From Methylocystis sp. (GTDB lineage: Bacteria > Pseudomonadota > Alphaproteobacteria > Rhizobiales > Beijerinckiaceae): a stretch of 64,000 bases of DNA. The position numbers were made by a program, and so were the translations under genes. Within the stretch, counting starts at the first letter, position 1. Each line of letters starts with the position of its first letter. The notes under the pieces are model-generated. The model was not told where the DNA came from. It made no database searches and worked only from the letters and a program-made list of their open reading frames with translations. The stretch is from the NCBI GenBank assembly GCA_020252485.1, contig JADCCX010000009.1, forward strand, positions 124,001-188,000. The letters are read 5' to 3'. Positions 16,743 to 27,267 of this stretch are shown in pieces.

Positions 16743-18149
16743 ATGCTCATTGTTCCGACCATCATGTGCGGCGGCGCTGGCACGAGGCTCTGGCCGGCCT
16801 CGCGCGAGTCGCTGCCGAAGCATCTGCTGCCGATGTTCGATGGGTTGTCGACCTTCCAGCGGACGGTTACGCGCTTTCAGGGCGATCCGGCCTTCGGACG
16901 CCCGGTGATCGTCACCGGCGCCGAGTCGCGCTTTCTGATCGGCGGGCAGCTGGCGGCCATCGGCGCCGAGGCGGATATCATCCTGGAGCCAAGCCGGCAG
17001 GATTCGGCGGCGGCTGTGGCAACCGGAGCGCTGCACCTCGCACGGCGTTATCCGGAGGCGCTCTGCCTGATGCTGGCGGCTGACCATCTGATCCATGACG
17101 CGGCGGCCTTCCGGGCGGCGGCCATCGAAGCGGGACGCGCCGCAGCCCGCGGCTTCATCATGACGCTGGGCATCAGGCCGACGCAGCCGGCAACCGGCTA
17201 CGGCTATATCGCCTCCGGCGCGGCGATTCCGGCGACGCAATCCTTTCTGCTGAATCAGTTTCGCGAAAAGCCGGATGCCGTGACGGCCGCAGCCTATATC
17301 CAGTCGGGCTATCTCTGGAACAGCGGCAACTTTCTCTTTCAGCCGGGCGTCATGCTTGCCGAACTCGCGCTTCATGCCCCGGCGGTTCTCGCTGCAGCGA
17401 CCGGCGCCTATGACAAGGCGGCGCGGGACGCAGATTTCATCCGGCTGGATGCCGAAACCTTCAGGACCGCGCCGAAAATCTCGATCGACTTCGCCGTCAT
17501 GGAGAAGACCGGCAAGGCCGGCGTCACGCCCTATGCATCCGATTGGTCGGACATCGGCACCTGGGATGCGCTGTGGCAAGCGTCACCCCAGGATGCGGCC
17601 GCGAATGTCATTGCGGGCGATGTGACGGCCATCGGCGTCAACCGCAGCCTGATCCAGAGCGACGGGACGCTGACGGCCGTCGTCGGGCTCGACGATGTCG
17701 TCGTCGTCGCCACCAAGGACGCGGTTCTTGTCACGTCGCGTGCGCGCTCCGCCGAGGTCAAGGACCTTGTCACACAATTGCGCAAGGACGGCCGCAAGGA
17801 AGCGGACGAGCACAACCGCATGTACCGGCCTTGGGGCTGGTATCAGCGGATCGATATCGGCCCCGGCTTCCAGGTGAAGCGCATCCATGTGGTGCCCGGC
17901 GGCAAGCTGTCGCTGCAGAAGCATCAATTCCGCGCCGAGCATTGGGTGGTGGTGCAGGGCGTGGCCGAGGTCACGGTCGACAAGAGCGTCTCGCTGGTCC
18001 GCGAGAACGAGTCGATCCACCTGCCGCTCGGCTGCGTGCACCGGCTGGTGAACACGGGCGCGACGCCGCTCGAACTGATCGAGGTGCAGATCGGCTCCTA
18101 CACGGGCGAGGATGACATCATCCGCATCGAGGATATCTACGGGCGGTAG
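16743..18149 (+). CDS. mannose-1-phosphate guanylyltransferase / mannose-6-phosphate isomerase
   Basis: Bifunctional type II enzyme (XanB/AlgA/CpsB class) that isomerises fructose-6-phosphate to mannose-6-phosphate and makes GDP-mannose from mannose-1-phosphate for surface polysaccharides. The 468-residue protein has the nucleotidyltransferase signature CGGAGTRLWPASR (9-21), the FVEK-equivalent REKPDA, the SDWSDIGTWDALW block, and a C-terminal cupin isomerase domain (RPWGWYQRID, PGGKLSLQKHQFRAEHWVVVQG, EVQIGSYTGEDDIIR). Stands alone; no capsule cluster adjoins. Both domains look intact. Confidence 0.93.
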   Translation: MLIVPTIMCGGAGTRLWPASRESLPKHLLPMFDGLSTFQRTVTRFQGDPAFGRPVIVTGAESRFLIGGQLAAIGAEADIILEPSRQDSAAAVATGALHLARRYPEALCLMLAADHLIHDAAAFRAAAIEAGRAAARGFIMTLGIRPTQPATGYGYIASGAAIPATQSFLLNQFREKPDAVTAAAYIQSGYLWNSGNFLFQPGVMLAELALHAPAVLAAATGAYDKAARDADFIRLDAETFRTAPKISIDFAVMEKTGKAGVTPYASDWSDIGTWDALWQASPQDAAANVIAGDVTAIGVNRSLIQSDGTLTAVVGLDDVVVVATKDAVLVTSRARSAEVKDLVTQLRKDGRKEADEHNRMYRPWGWYQRIDIGPGFQVKRIHVVPGGKLSLQKHQFRAEHWVVVQGVAEVTVDKSVSLVRENESIHLPLGCVHRLVNTGATPLELIEVQIGSYTGEDDIIRIEDIYGR

Positions 18150-18167
18150 TGAGGCCGCGGACTCCCC

Positions 18168-18776
18168 TCAGCGTCCAAGCAGCCGCTCGAGCTTCGCCTT
18201 CTGGCTGGACCTGCTCTCCTGGATGTCGATGGTGCCCGCGAAGACGCCCTCGCGGTTGAAGAGATAGACCGCCGAGGTGTGGTTCATCGTATAGCCGGAG
18301 GAAGTCGGCACCTTCTGGTAGTAGGCCGCGAATTGTTTCGCGAGCGCGGGGAGGGCCTCAACCGTCGGCACCAGCCCGTCGATCCGGCCATCGAAAGCGG
18401 ACAGGTAATTGGCGAGAATTTCCGCTGTATCGCGCTCAGGATCGACCGTGATGAACAGGACCCGGAAGTCCTTCGCCTTCGCCGCCATGGGGCCCTTGTC
18501 GAGGTCATCCATGAGGGCCGTCAGGTCCATGAGCGTGCCCGGACAGATATCAGGGCATTGCGTGAAGCCGAAGAAGATTCCGTAGGGCTTGCCGCGCAAG
18601 CTGGCGCTGTCGATTTCGCCACCTTTCGCCGATGCGATTTTGAAGGGGCCGCCGATCCGCCCGCCCCCCGCCTGATCAGTACGGGGAGCAGGCGACAGCA
18701 GCACCACCGCAATGACGACGCCAAGGGCGGCAATGGCCGACCAGGCGCCGTAGCGGATCAGCTTGAGCGCGGTCAT
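18168..18776 (-). CDS. SCO family copper-delivery protein
   Basis: SCO/SenC thioredoxin-fold protein that helps metallate the CuA centre of cytochrome oxidase. The 202-residue protein has one N-terminal membrane anchor (about residues 11-30) and the copper ligands Cys74 and Cys78 in CPDIC plus the distal His in YTMNHTSAVYLF (about residue 163). It is the last gene of a three-gene copper operon; its ATG overlaps the PCu(A)C stop by four bases (ATGA), giving translational coupling. No oxidase genes are nearby. Confidence 0.92.
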   Translation of the reverse strand: MTALKLIRYGAWSAIAALGVVIAVVLLSPAPRTDQAGGGRIGGPFKIASAKGGEIDSASLRGKPYGIFFGFTQCPDICPGTLMDLTALMDDLDKGPMAAKAKDFRVLFITVDPERDTAEILANYLSAFDGRIDGLVPTVEALPALAKQFAAYYQKVPTSSGYTMNHTSAVYLFNREGVFAGTIDIQESRSSQKAKLERLLGR

Positions 18777-19288
18777 TGCGTCTTCGCACCGTGATTGTGG
18801 TGCTCCTGAGCGTTGCCGCCGCGCGCACCCATCGACTCAACGGCGAAGTCGACTTCGATCGTGCCGGCCTTCTCGAAGACGAGCGTGCCCTTCAGCCTCT
18901 CCTTCTCCTTGAGACCGGATTTGAGGCCGATGAACATCAGGTGGAAGCCGCCGGGCTTCAGTTCGACCGTTTCGCCCGGCTTGATCTCGATGCCTTTCGG
19001 CAGTTCGCGCATCTTCATCACGCCGCCTTCATGCGCCATCTCATGCACTTCAGTGCTGGCGGAGCCGTCGAAGGTTGCGGAGATTAACCGATCCGGCTGG
19101 CTGCCTTTGTTGGTGACCTTGAGGAATCCGCCGGCGACCTTGGCGGAAGGCGGCGTGGCGCGCGTCCAGGGATGGCCGATTTCCAGGTCGCCGATCTTGT
19201 AGCCATGGGCCTTTGCGTCAGGGGCGAGGAAAGCGAGCGCGATGGTGCAGATGGCGGCGATAAGCGCCGCGCGGCGTGTAAAAGACAT
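18773..19288 (-). CDS. periplasmic copper chaperone PCu(A)C
   Basis: A 171-residue exported copper chaperone of the PCu(A)C family that supplies copper to SCO and cytochrome oxidase. It has a signal peptide (SFTRRAALIAAICTIALAFLA, cleavage near AKA-HG), and the Met/His copper site in VHEMAHEGGVMKMRELPKG and FHLMF. The C-terminal tail EHHNHGAKTQ adds His residues that may bind metal. The ATG at 19288 is chosen because it opens the signal peptide; the frame extends 20 codons further. Middle gene of the DUF2946-PCu(A)C-SCO unit. Confidence 0.9.
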   Translation of the reverse strand: MSFTRRAALIAAICTIALAFLAPDAKAHGYKIGDLEIGHPWTRATPPSAKVAGGFLKVTNKGSQPDRLISATFDGSASTEVHEMAHEGGVMKMRELPKGIEIKPGETVELKPGGFHLMFIGLKSGLKEKERLKGTLVFEKAGTIEVDFAVESMGARGGNAQEHHNHGAKTQ

Positions 19289-19347
19289 GGGATGGTCCTG
19301 TTTCGATGATGGGAATTGTGCCGTCCGGGAACGGCGGCTTCGCGGCA

Positions 19348-19719
19348 TCAGGAAACAGGCGGCCCCGTTGCCGGCGGCAGGCGAAGCTGCGCCAGAAGCG
19401 CCGAGGGGGTGGTGTTGGCCGGTTGCAGCACCTCAGAGAAACAGGCGGGCCCGGCTTTGACAGACAGAGAGGGCGGCGCTGAGCCAAGCGCCGGCAGGCA
19501 ATGATCGCAGGCGCCCCCTCCGGTCTTGGCGGAGAGATGATCGATGCCATCGCCCGGCATGCAGAGCGGCAGGTTCGCGATTCCTGCCGCCACATTGACC
19601 CGCTCCTGAGCGGCGAGGCTGCGGCTGGTCACAAGGGCCAGCGGACCAAGCGCCATGGCAAGGATGGCGACGAGCGCCACCCATTCGCGCAGCAATCTGG
19701 AAAGCGCTCTGGCGTGCAT
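19348..19719 (-). CDS. DUF2946 family protein, copper-associated
   Basis: A 123-residue protein with a signal peptide or membrane segment (WVALVAILAMALGPLALV) and the DUF2946-like motif CDHCLPA near residue 71, with a further Cys in LCMPG and ACFSE. DUF2946 proteins occur next to copper uptake and oxidase-assembly genes, and that is the case here: it is first in an operon with a PCu(A)C chaperone and SCO. The Cys pairs suggest metal binding, but its role is not known. Confidence 0.65.
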   Translation of the reverse strand: MHARALSRLLREWVALVAILAMALGPLALVTSRSLAAQERVNVAAGIANLPLCMPGDGIDHLSAKTGGGACDHCLPALGSAPPSLSVKAGPACFSEVLQPANTTPSALLAQLRLPPATGPPVS

Positions 19720-19795
19720 GCGGACAATCTAGGATATCGGCGCGGCAAGGTCCATGCGCGCGCTGGTCGCGGGCACGGCCCTGAACTGGGGTTAA

Positions 19796-19960
19796 CGATT
19801 GCCTGCACGAGCACCCATCCTGCCCCCTTGCGGGGCGGGTGGCCCGGACCCCGGACTTGATCCGGGGGAAGGGCCGGGTGGGGGGTCTTTTTCCCCTTGA
19901 TCACCCCTCCCCGGCGGCTTTCGCCGCCGACCCTCCCCGTCAAGGGGAGGGATGGAGCCC
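19796..19960. repeat. cluster of palindromic intergenic repeats
   Basis: The 305-base gap between the DUF2946 gene and atpC has no gene but holds three perfect hairpins in a row: CCCCGGA-CTTGA-TCCGGGG (19849-19867), GGCGGC-TTTT-equivalent loop-GCCGCC (19913-19928) and CCCTCCCC-GTCAA-GGGGAGGG (19931-19951), with a T-run at 19888-19892. Similar CCCTCCCC/GGGGAGGG elements recur at 44616-44775 and related ones at 23694-23719, so this is a REP-like repeat family. It may also end atpC transcripts. Confidence 0.7.
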
Positions 19961-20024
19961 GCAGGTTAACCCGGGTTCATAGCCGTGTGGTCGCGGGGAG
20001 GCTCCCGAAAAGCAGCCGCTGTCC

Positions 20025-20423
20025 TCAGTTGCGGAGGGCAGCCATCAGATCCGTCATCTGGCCGAGCTTTTCGGCGGCGAGGCGCCTGGCCTCATCGGTT
20101 TTGGCGTCGCGGAGGTCTTCTTCTGCGTTCTTCATCTCTGCGGCGATGATCTCGGGGTTCAGGTCCTCCACCGGCGTCGCCTGTTCGGCGAGGATGGTAA
20201 GGCCCGAAGCGTTGATGTCGGCAAAGCCGCCGCGCACGTACAGTCGCTTCGACGCCTTGCCATCGGCGATGGTCACGACGCCGGGGCGCAGCGACGTCAT
20301 CAGGGCGGCATGGTTCGCCATGACCGTCATGTCGCCCTCGACGCCGGGCAGCACGACGCTTTCGACAGGCCCTTCGAAGAGGAGCCTGGCGGGGGAGACG
20401 AGTTCAAAGTGAAAGGTGGTCAT
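20025..20423 (-). CDS. atpC: F1 ATP synthase epsilon subunit
   Basis: Epsilon subunit of the central stalk. The 132-residue product has the N-terminal beta-sandwich signature [45 protein letters not shown] and a C-terminal helical part ([22 protein letters not shown]). Last gene of the atpHAG-x-ohr-atpDC cluster, separated from atpD by 128 bases that contain a palindromic repeat. Confidence 0.95.
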   Translation of the reverse strand: MTTFHFELVSPARLLFEGPVESVVLPGVEGDMTVMANHAALMTSLRPGVVTIADGKASKRLYVRGGFADINASGLTILAEQATPVEDLNPEIIAAEMKNAEEDLRDAKTDEARRLAAEKLGQMTDLMAALRN

Positions 20424-20444
20424 TTTGACTCCAACGGCAGTTGG

Positions 20445-20537
20445 CAGTGGGCAATAGGCAGTCGGAAGAACAACAAAGGTCAGTCGTTATCGGGAACCCG
20501 GCGCCGAGAGCAATTCCCGACTGCCGACTTCCCACTG
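20445..20537. repeat. imperfect palindromic repeat between atpD and atpC
   Basis: Arms of 21 bases at 20445-20465 and 20517-20537 match in inverted orientation at 18 of 21 positions and are built of short CAGTGGG/CAGTCGG-like units; TTGGC and GCCCAA extend them slightly. The element lies inside the atp operon and would fold into a long hairpin in the atpD-atpC mRNA. It looks like an intergenic mosaic element, not a terminator, since no T-run follows. Confidence 0.65.
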
Positions 20538-20551
20538 ACGACTGCCCAATC

Positions 20552-22538
<1,987 letters not shown>

Positions 22539-22554
22539 GATGCGTTTCCTTCGC

Positions 22555-22779
22555 TTATGCGTCTGTCAGGTCAAGCCGGCGCTCGACGCGCGCCAGCCGT
22601 TCGTCGACCCTGTCGAGCCGTACATTGATCGCCGCCATCTGCAACGGTGCCTCACCGAGATGACGTTCAACCGACGACGTGCGCACCTTGATGTCGTTGA
22701 CATCAAGCTCTATGCGCTCCTGGGAAGCCCGGATACGACGCAGCATTTCAAGAACAAGGTTCTCCGTTTCCGCCGTCAT
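22555..22779 (-). CDS. small coiled-coil protein, unknown function
   Basis: A 74-residue, highly charged protein (ETENLVLEMLRRIRASQERI, then heptads such as INVRLDRVDERLARVERRLDL) predicted to be almost entirely alpha-helical coiled coil. Similar short proteins are frequent in Hyphomicrobiales, often next to unrelated genes. It lies between atpG (30 bases) and ohr (16 bases) in the atp operon, so it is probably co-transcribed with the ATP synthase genes. No function can be assigned. Confidence 0.65.
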   Translation of the reverse strand: MTAETENLVLEMLRRIRASQERIELDVNDIKVRTSSVERHLGEAPLQMAAINVRLDRVDERLARVERRLDLTDA

Positions 22780-22809
22780 GGCATCACCTTTCGATGCTTC
22801 CGAACATAC

Positions 22810-23679
22810 TCATAGCGCTTCCGCGCCGGAGATGATCTCGATCAGCTCCTTCGTGATCATCGCCTGGCGGGTGCGGTTGTATTTCTGGGTCTGCTTCTTG
22901 ATCATGTCGCCGGCGTTGCGGGTGGCGTTGTCCATCGCCGACATGCGCGAGCCCTGCTCGGATGCCGCATTCTCCAGAAGCGCGCGGAACACCTGCACGG
23001 AGATATTGCGCGGCAGGATGTCGGCCAGCAGATCCTCCTGCTCCGGCTCGTAATCGTAGGAGACATCGCTGTTGCCCGCGACTGCCGGAACGACGAGCGG
23101 GATGATCTGCTGTGCGGTCGGGATCTGGGCGATCACCGACTTGAAGCGCGAGTAGAAGAGCGTCGCCACATCGAACTGGCCTTCCGCGAACATTTCGCGG
23201 ATACGGCGGCCCACCTGCTCCGCCTCGTTGAAGCTGATCTGCTTCACGGCGCGGAACTCCATCTGCTCGACGATCAGCTTCTCGTACTGGCGCTTGAGCT
23301 GCTCATAGCCCTTCTTGCCGACGCAGAAGATTTTGACCGTCTTGCCGCCGGCCTGAAGCTGGTTGATGCGTTCCTTGGCAAGGCGCACGATCGACGAATT
23401 GAAGGCGCCGCACAGTCCGCGCTCGGCTGTGCAGACGACGAGCAGGTGCACCTGATCCTTGCCAGTGCCCGAGAGCAGCGGGTTGTCGCTGCCGCCGCTC
23501 ATGCCGCCGGCCAGATTGGAGACGACCCGCTCCATGCGCTCGGTATAGGGGCGCGCCGCCTCCGCCGCCATCTGGGCGCGGCGCAGCTTCGCCGCCGCCA
23601 CCATCTGCATGGCCTTGGTGATCTTCTGCGTCGCCTTCACCGAGGCGATGCGGTTGCGGAGATCCTTGAGAGACGGCAT
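22810..23679 (-). CDS. atpG: F1 ATP synthase gamma subunit
   Basis: Rotor shaft of F1. The 289-residue product shows the N-terminal helix [34 protein letters not shown] and the C-terminal helix with [17 protein letters not shown] and the terminal IISGAEAL, both conserved in the family. Length is normal. It follows atpA by 61 bases that hold a perfect palindrome. Confidence 0.96.
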   Translation of the reverse strand: MPSLKDLRNRIASVKATQKITKAMQMVAAAKLRRAQMAAEAARPYTERMERVVSNLAGGMSGGSDNPLLSGTGKDQVHLLVVCTAERGLCGAFNSSIVRLAKERINQLQAGGKTVKIFCVGKKGYEQLKRQYEKLIVEQMEFRAVKQISFNEAEQVGRRIREMFAEGQFDVATLFYSRFKSVIAQIPTAQQIIPLVVPAVAGNSDVSYDYEPEQEDLLADILPRNISVQVFRALLENAASEQGSRMSAMDNATRNAGDMIKKQTQKYNRTRQAMITKELIEIISGAEAL

Positions 23680-23693
23680 TCCTGTTCTTCTCC

Positions 23694-23719
23694 CCCTCTC
23701 CCCGCATGCGGGGAGAGGG
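23694..23719. repeat. 26-bp perfect palindrome between atpA and atpG
   Basis: CCCTCTCCCCGCA (23694-23706) is followed at once by its exact reverse complement TGCGGGGAGAGGG (23707-23719), then by GGCCGGGGTGAGGGG. This is the common form of a short REP-like intergenic element in GC-rich alphaproteobacteria. It is inside the atp operon mRNA and could act as an RNA stabiliser or attenuator. Confidence 0.8.
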
Positions 23720-23740
23720 CCGGGGTGAGGGGACTAATGA

Positions 23741-25273
23741 TCAGGCGAAGGTCTTTGCGAAGCCTTCGACCACTTCCTTCAGCGCCTTGGCGCTGTCGTC
23801 CGACAAATCCTTGGAATCGCGGATGGTGTCGAGCAGCTTTGTGTGCTTGCCGCGCAGCAGCGACAGCAGGCCGTCCTCGAAGGCGCGGACCCGGTTGACG
23901 GGCAGCGGATCGAGATAGCCGTTGGTGCCGGCCCAGATGACGGCGACCTGCTCTTCCATCTTCAGCGGCGAGAATTGCGGCTGCTTCAGGAGTTCCGTCA
24001 GGCGCGATCCGCGGTTCAGCAGGCGCTGGGTGACGGCGTCAAGGTCCGAGCCGAACTGCGCGAAGGCGGCCATCTCGCGGTACTGCGCCAGCTCGCCCTT
24101 GATCTTGCCGGCAACCTTCTTGGTCGCCTTGGTCTGGGCCGAGGAGCCGACGCGGCTGACCGAGAGGCCGACGTTCACGGCCGGGCGGATGCCCTGGTAG
24201 AAGAGGTCCGTCTCGAGGAAGATCTGGCCGTCGGTGATCGAGATCACGTTGGTGGGGATATAGGCCGAGACGTCGTTGGCCTGCGTCTCGATGATCGGCA
24301 GCGCCGTCAGCGAGCCCTTGCCGGCGGCATCGCCCATTTTGGCGGCGCGCTCAAGCAGGCGGGAGTGCAGATAGAACACGTCGCCGGGATAGGCTTCGCG
24401 GCCCGGCGGGCGGCGCAGCAGCAGCGACATCTGGCGGTAGGCCACGGCCTGCTTGGAAAGATCGTCATAGATGATGACGGCATGCATGCCATTGTCGCGG
24501 AAATACTCGCCCATGGTGCAGCCGGAGAAGGGCGCCAGGAACTGCATCGGGGCCGGATCGGAGGCCGTAGCCGCGATGATGATGGAGTATTCGAGCGCGC
24601 CGCGCTCCTCCAGCACCTTCACGAACTGCGCGACCGTGGAGCGCTTTTGGCCGACGGCGACATAGACGCAGTAAAGCTTCTGCTCTTCCGGCGCGCCCTC
24701 AACGTTCAAGGGCTTCTGGTTGAGGATCGTGTCGAGTGCCACGGCGGTCTTGCCGGTCTGGCGGTCGCCGATGATCAGCTCACGCTGGCCGCGGCCGATC
24801 GGGATCAGCGCGTCGATGGCCTTGAGGCCCGTCGCCATCGGCTCATGGACCGACTTGCGGGGAATGATTCCCGGCGCCTTCACGTCCACGCGGGCGCGGG
24901 TCTTGGCCTTGATCGGGCCCTTGCCGTCGATCGGGTTGCCGAGCGCGTCGACGACGCGGCCAAGCAGCTCCTTGCCGACCGGAACGTCCACGATGGAGCC
25001 GGTGCGCTTGACGGTCTGGCCTTCCTTGATCTCGCGGTCGGAGCCGAAGATGACGACGCCGACGTTATCCGTCTCGAGGTTCAGAGCCATGCCCTTGGTG
25101 CCGTTCTCGAACTCGACCATCTCACCGGCCTGGACGCTGTCGAGCCCATAGACGCGGGCGATGCCGTCGCCGACGGAAAGCACCTGGCCGACCTCGGTCA
25201 CCTCGGCGCTATCGCCGAAATTCTTGATCTGGTTCTTCAGGATGGAAGTGATTTCAGCGGCGCGGATGTCCAT
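23741..25273 (-). CDS. atpA: F1 ATP synthase alpha subunit
   Basis: Non-catalytic nucleotide-binding alpha subunit, 510 residues. P-loop GDRQTGKTA, the [19 protein letters not shown] signature and the N-terminal [13 protein letters not shown] segment are intact. Its ATG shares one base with the stop of atpH (TAATG), so translation of the two is coupled. Confidence 0.97.
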   Translation of the reverse strand: MDIRAAEITSILKNQIKNFGDSAEVTEVGQVLSVGDGIARVYGLDSVQAGEMVEFENGTKGMALNLETDNVGVVIFGSDREIKEGQTVKRTGSIVDVPVGKELLGRVVDALGNPIDGKGPIKAKTRARVDVKAPGIIPRKSVHEPMATGLKAIDALIPIGRGQRELIIGDRQTGKTAVALDTILNQKPLNVEGAPEEQKLYCVYVAVGQKRSTVAQFVKVLEERGALEYSIIIAATASDPAPMQFLAPFSGCTMGEYFRDNGMHAVIIYDDLSKQAVAYRQMSLLLRRPPGREAYPGDVFYLHSRLLERAAKMGDAAGKGSLTALPIIETQANDVSAYIPTNVISITDGQIFLETDLFYQGIRPAVNVGLSVSRVGSSAQTKATKKVAGKIKGELAQYREMAAFAQFGSDLDAVTQRLLNRGSRLTELLKQPQFSPLKMEEQVAVIWAGTNGYLDPLPVNRVRAFEDGLLSLLRGKHTKLLDTIRDSKDLSDDSAKALKEVVEGFAKTFA

Positions 25274-25845
25274 TAGCCTGCCTCTTTCATAGCAACTTTG
25301 AGAGAATTGAGTTTGGTGCGGACGGAGCTGTCCACCATCCGGCTGCCCATCTTCACGATGATGCCGCCGATGAGCGAAGGATCGACCTTCTCGATAATCG
25401 AAACAGTCTTGCCGGTGACGCCGCTCAACGCTTCGAGCACGGCCTTGCGGTTCTTGTCAGACAGCGGATCCGCCACCGTAACCTCCGCCTTCACGATGCC
25501 GGCCCGCTGATCGGCGAGCGCATGGTAAGCGGCGATCATGCCGCGAATGGCGAAGAGGCGGCGCTTGGCGGCGACGAGCTTGATGAAGTTGCCGGCGAGA
25601 CCGCCGATGCCTGCCTTGCCGAGCAGGGCGGTGAGCGCCTGAACCTGTTGATCAGCGGTGAAGGCCGGGCTCTTCACCAGATGCTCAAGGTCGCTGCTGC
25701 CGGCGATCAGCGCATCGAACCGGGCCAAATCCTTGCCAACGGCGGGGATCTGTTTGGCATCGGAGGCGAGCTCGAAAAGGGCGGACGCATATCGCCCGGC
25801 GATGCCGGATACGATCGGACCCGAGGCGGAAATGTCGTCGGCCAA
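25273..25845 (-). CDS. atpH: F1 ATP synthase delta subunit
   Basis: Delta (OSCP-like) subunit linking F1 to the peripheral stalk. The 190-residue product has the N-terminal helical domain ([14 protein letters not shown]) and the conserved C-terminal block [29 protein letters not shown]. First gene of the cluster; the Fo genes atpB, atpE and atpF are not nearby, as usual in alphaproteobacteria. The 226 bases upstream (25846-26071) must hold the operon promoter, but I see no clean -35/-10 pair. Confidence 0.96.
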   Translation of the reverse strand: MADDISASGPIVSGIAGRYASALFELASDAKQIPAVGKDLARFDALIAGSSDLEHLVKSPAFTADQQVQALTALLGKAGIGGLAGNFIKLVAAKRRLFAIRGMIAAYHALADQRAGIVKAEVTVADPLSDKNRKAVLEALSGVTGKTVSIIEKVDPSLIGGIIVKMGSRMVDSSVRTKLNSLKVAMKEAG

Positions 25846-26071
25846 AACTCACCTTCACAAAGCGTCGCATCGGTGGATCCAGAGGCGTTTTCGCGCGAAA
25901 CAGCCCCGGCCCACCTGCTTTCATGGGTTAAGGCGGGCAGAAGTCCGTGATGGCAAACGTCTGTCCGTGGAATGAAGCGACCGCCTAGCAGGGAAGATGC
26001 TGCGGCGCAACCCCGTCTTGCGCCGCAGGCCGATGAGGCCGAATTACACGTGGCGGAACAGGCAATTCGCG

Positions 26072-26638
26072 TTAATCCTGCTGGCAGGAAGCGCGTCCCA
26101 GCAAGGCCTGGATTGCGGGCCGTTCGGCGTCCCGCTGGGCGAGGCTGCGGATGACGGCGACACCGCCAGGATGGCTTGCCCGAAGCCGCAAATCCTGGAC
26201 CGGCTGGTCATCGGGATCGAGCGATTCGAGTTGCCGCAGCTGCTGGGGCGTCGCCAGCACGATCGCCAGCTGCCGGCGCGTCGCGGCCCGGTCGGTCAGG
26301 GCGTGCTGCACGCGGCCGTCCGGCCTCAGCACGACGACCGAGAGAAAGCCGTCAGCCGTGGGCACGCGCAGGCGCACCGGACCCTCGGAAAGGTCAAACC
26401 GGCAGACGGCCGTCACCATGGCGGGATCGGCAAAGGGAAAGGGCAGTTCCGATGAACCCGGCGGGCCGCCCGCAAGCAGCTCCAGCCGATTGGCGGGCGC
26501 GCCGGCGGATAGACGGGCCGCCGCCGTCGAACCCGCGACCGCCGGCACCAGCAGGATGATGACGAGATGCACGATCCCCGCGATCGCGAGGGATCCGAGC
26601 AGGAAGGGCAGGAGCCTGAACAGCCGGTCGCGGATCAC
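26072..26638 (-). CDS. DUF1254 domain membrane protein
   Basis: A 188-residue protein with one N-terminal membrane helix (FLLGSLAIAGIVHLVIILLV) and a DUF1254-type beta domain (FADPAMVTAVCRFDLSEGPVRL, FLSVVVLRPDGRV). In Hyphomicrobiales this short form is regularly the second gene after a DUF1214 gene. It starts at a GTG that overlaps the upstream TGA (GTGA), giving translational coupling; the longer frame to 26764 lies inside the upstream gene. Function unknown; DUF1214 and DUF1254 may form one envelope complex. Confidence 0.78.
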   Translation of the reverse strand: MIRDRLFRLLPFLLGSLAIAGIVHLVIILLVPAVAGSTAAARLSAGAPANRLELLAGGPPGSSELPFPFADPAMVTAVCRFDLSEGPVRLRVPTADGFLSVVVLRPDGRVQHALTDRAATRRQLAIVLATPQQLRQLESLDPDDQPVQDLRLRASHPGGVAVIRSLAQRDAERPAIQALLGRASCQQD

Positions 26639-27219
26639 GGGCAGGTCACCCGGCGGATTGACGGCAAGCGTCCGGCGCCCGGCGCGGCGGTTTCCGCACT
26701 GAGAGGCGTATCGTAAAGACGCAGCGCCGCCACCATGCGCCCGCCGGCCGCGAGCGGGATCCAATTGCCGGGCTGCGGCGCGGCGGAAAGCTGGATGGCG
26801 ACGCGGGAGCCGTCGCTCAGCGCTTCCGCCGAGGTGAAGCCGCTGCGTCCCGAGGGTCCCCGCCGCACGCGGCCGTCAGGCGTGTAGATGGTGAGCGTCC
26901 AGGCGCGCGCCGGCGGAAAGGCGCCGGCAATCTCGTAGTGGCAGGCCGCGTCGAGCTCGCTGCCGCCGTCATCGCGCGAGGCGAAGAAGGCGAGACCTTC
27001 CGAGGGCGTCATGGGAATCTCTCCCCGTCGGGCCATAGAAGCCAGCGAATAGGGATCGGCATCCGGGGCTCCCGCCTTCATCCAGGCGACCCAGCGGCCA
27101 TGACGGGTCATGCCGGGGGCCAGCCAGCGATCGAGCACGGCCCAGGTGAGAGCGATGCCGCCCGCCAGCCCCGCAGCGAGCATCAGAACGAAGGCGATCG
27201 TCGTCGAAATCCGCTTCAC
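26635..27219 (-). CDS. DUF1214 domain membrane protein
   Basis: A 194-residue protein with one N-terminal membrane helix (STTIAFVLMLAAGLAGGIALTWAVL) and a DUF1214 domain: FFASRDDGGSELDAACHYEIAG, then ARAWTLTIYTPDGRVRRGPSGRSGFTSAE and GNWIPL followed by LRLYDTPL at the end, the typical closing motif. Together with the downstream DUF1254 gene, which it overlaps by four bases, it forms a conserved pair of envelope proteins of unknown role. Confidence 0.8.
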   Translation of the reverse strand: MKRISTTIAFVLMLAAGLAGGIALTWAVLDRWLAPGMTRHGRWVAWMKAGAPDADPYSLASMARRGEIPMTPSEGLAFFASRDDGGSELDAACHYEIAGAFPPARAWTLTIYTPDGRVRRGPSGRSGFTSAEALSDGSRVAIQLSAAPQPGNWIPLAAGGRMVAALRLYDTPLSAETAAPGAGRLPSIRRVTCP

Positions 27220-27267
27220 AGGCAGACGCTAGACCAGGATCGAAGGGCGCGGAACCATCGTTTTGCG

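Noticed and set aside
16086-17579. 497-residue open frame spanning the asd-manC junction on the minus strand
   Set aside because: Crosses two genuine plus-strand genes and shows only shadow-type composition.
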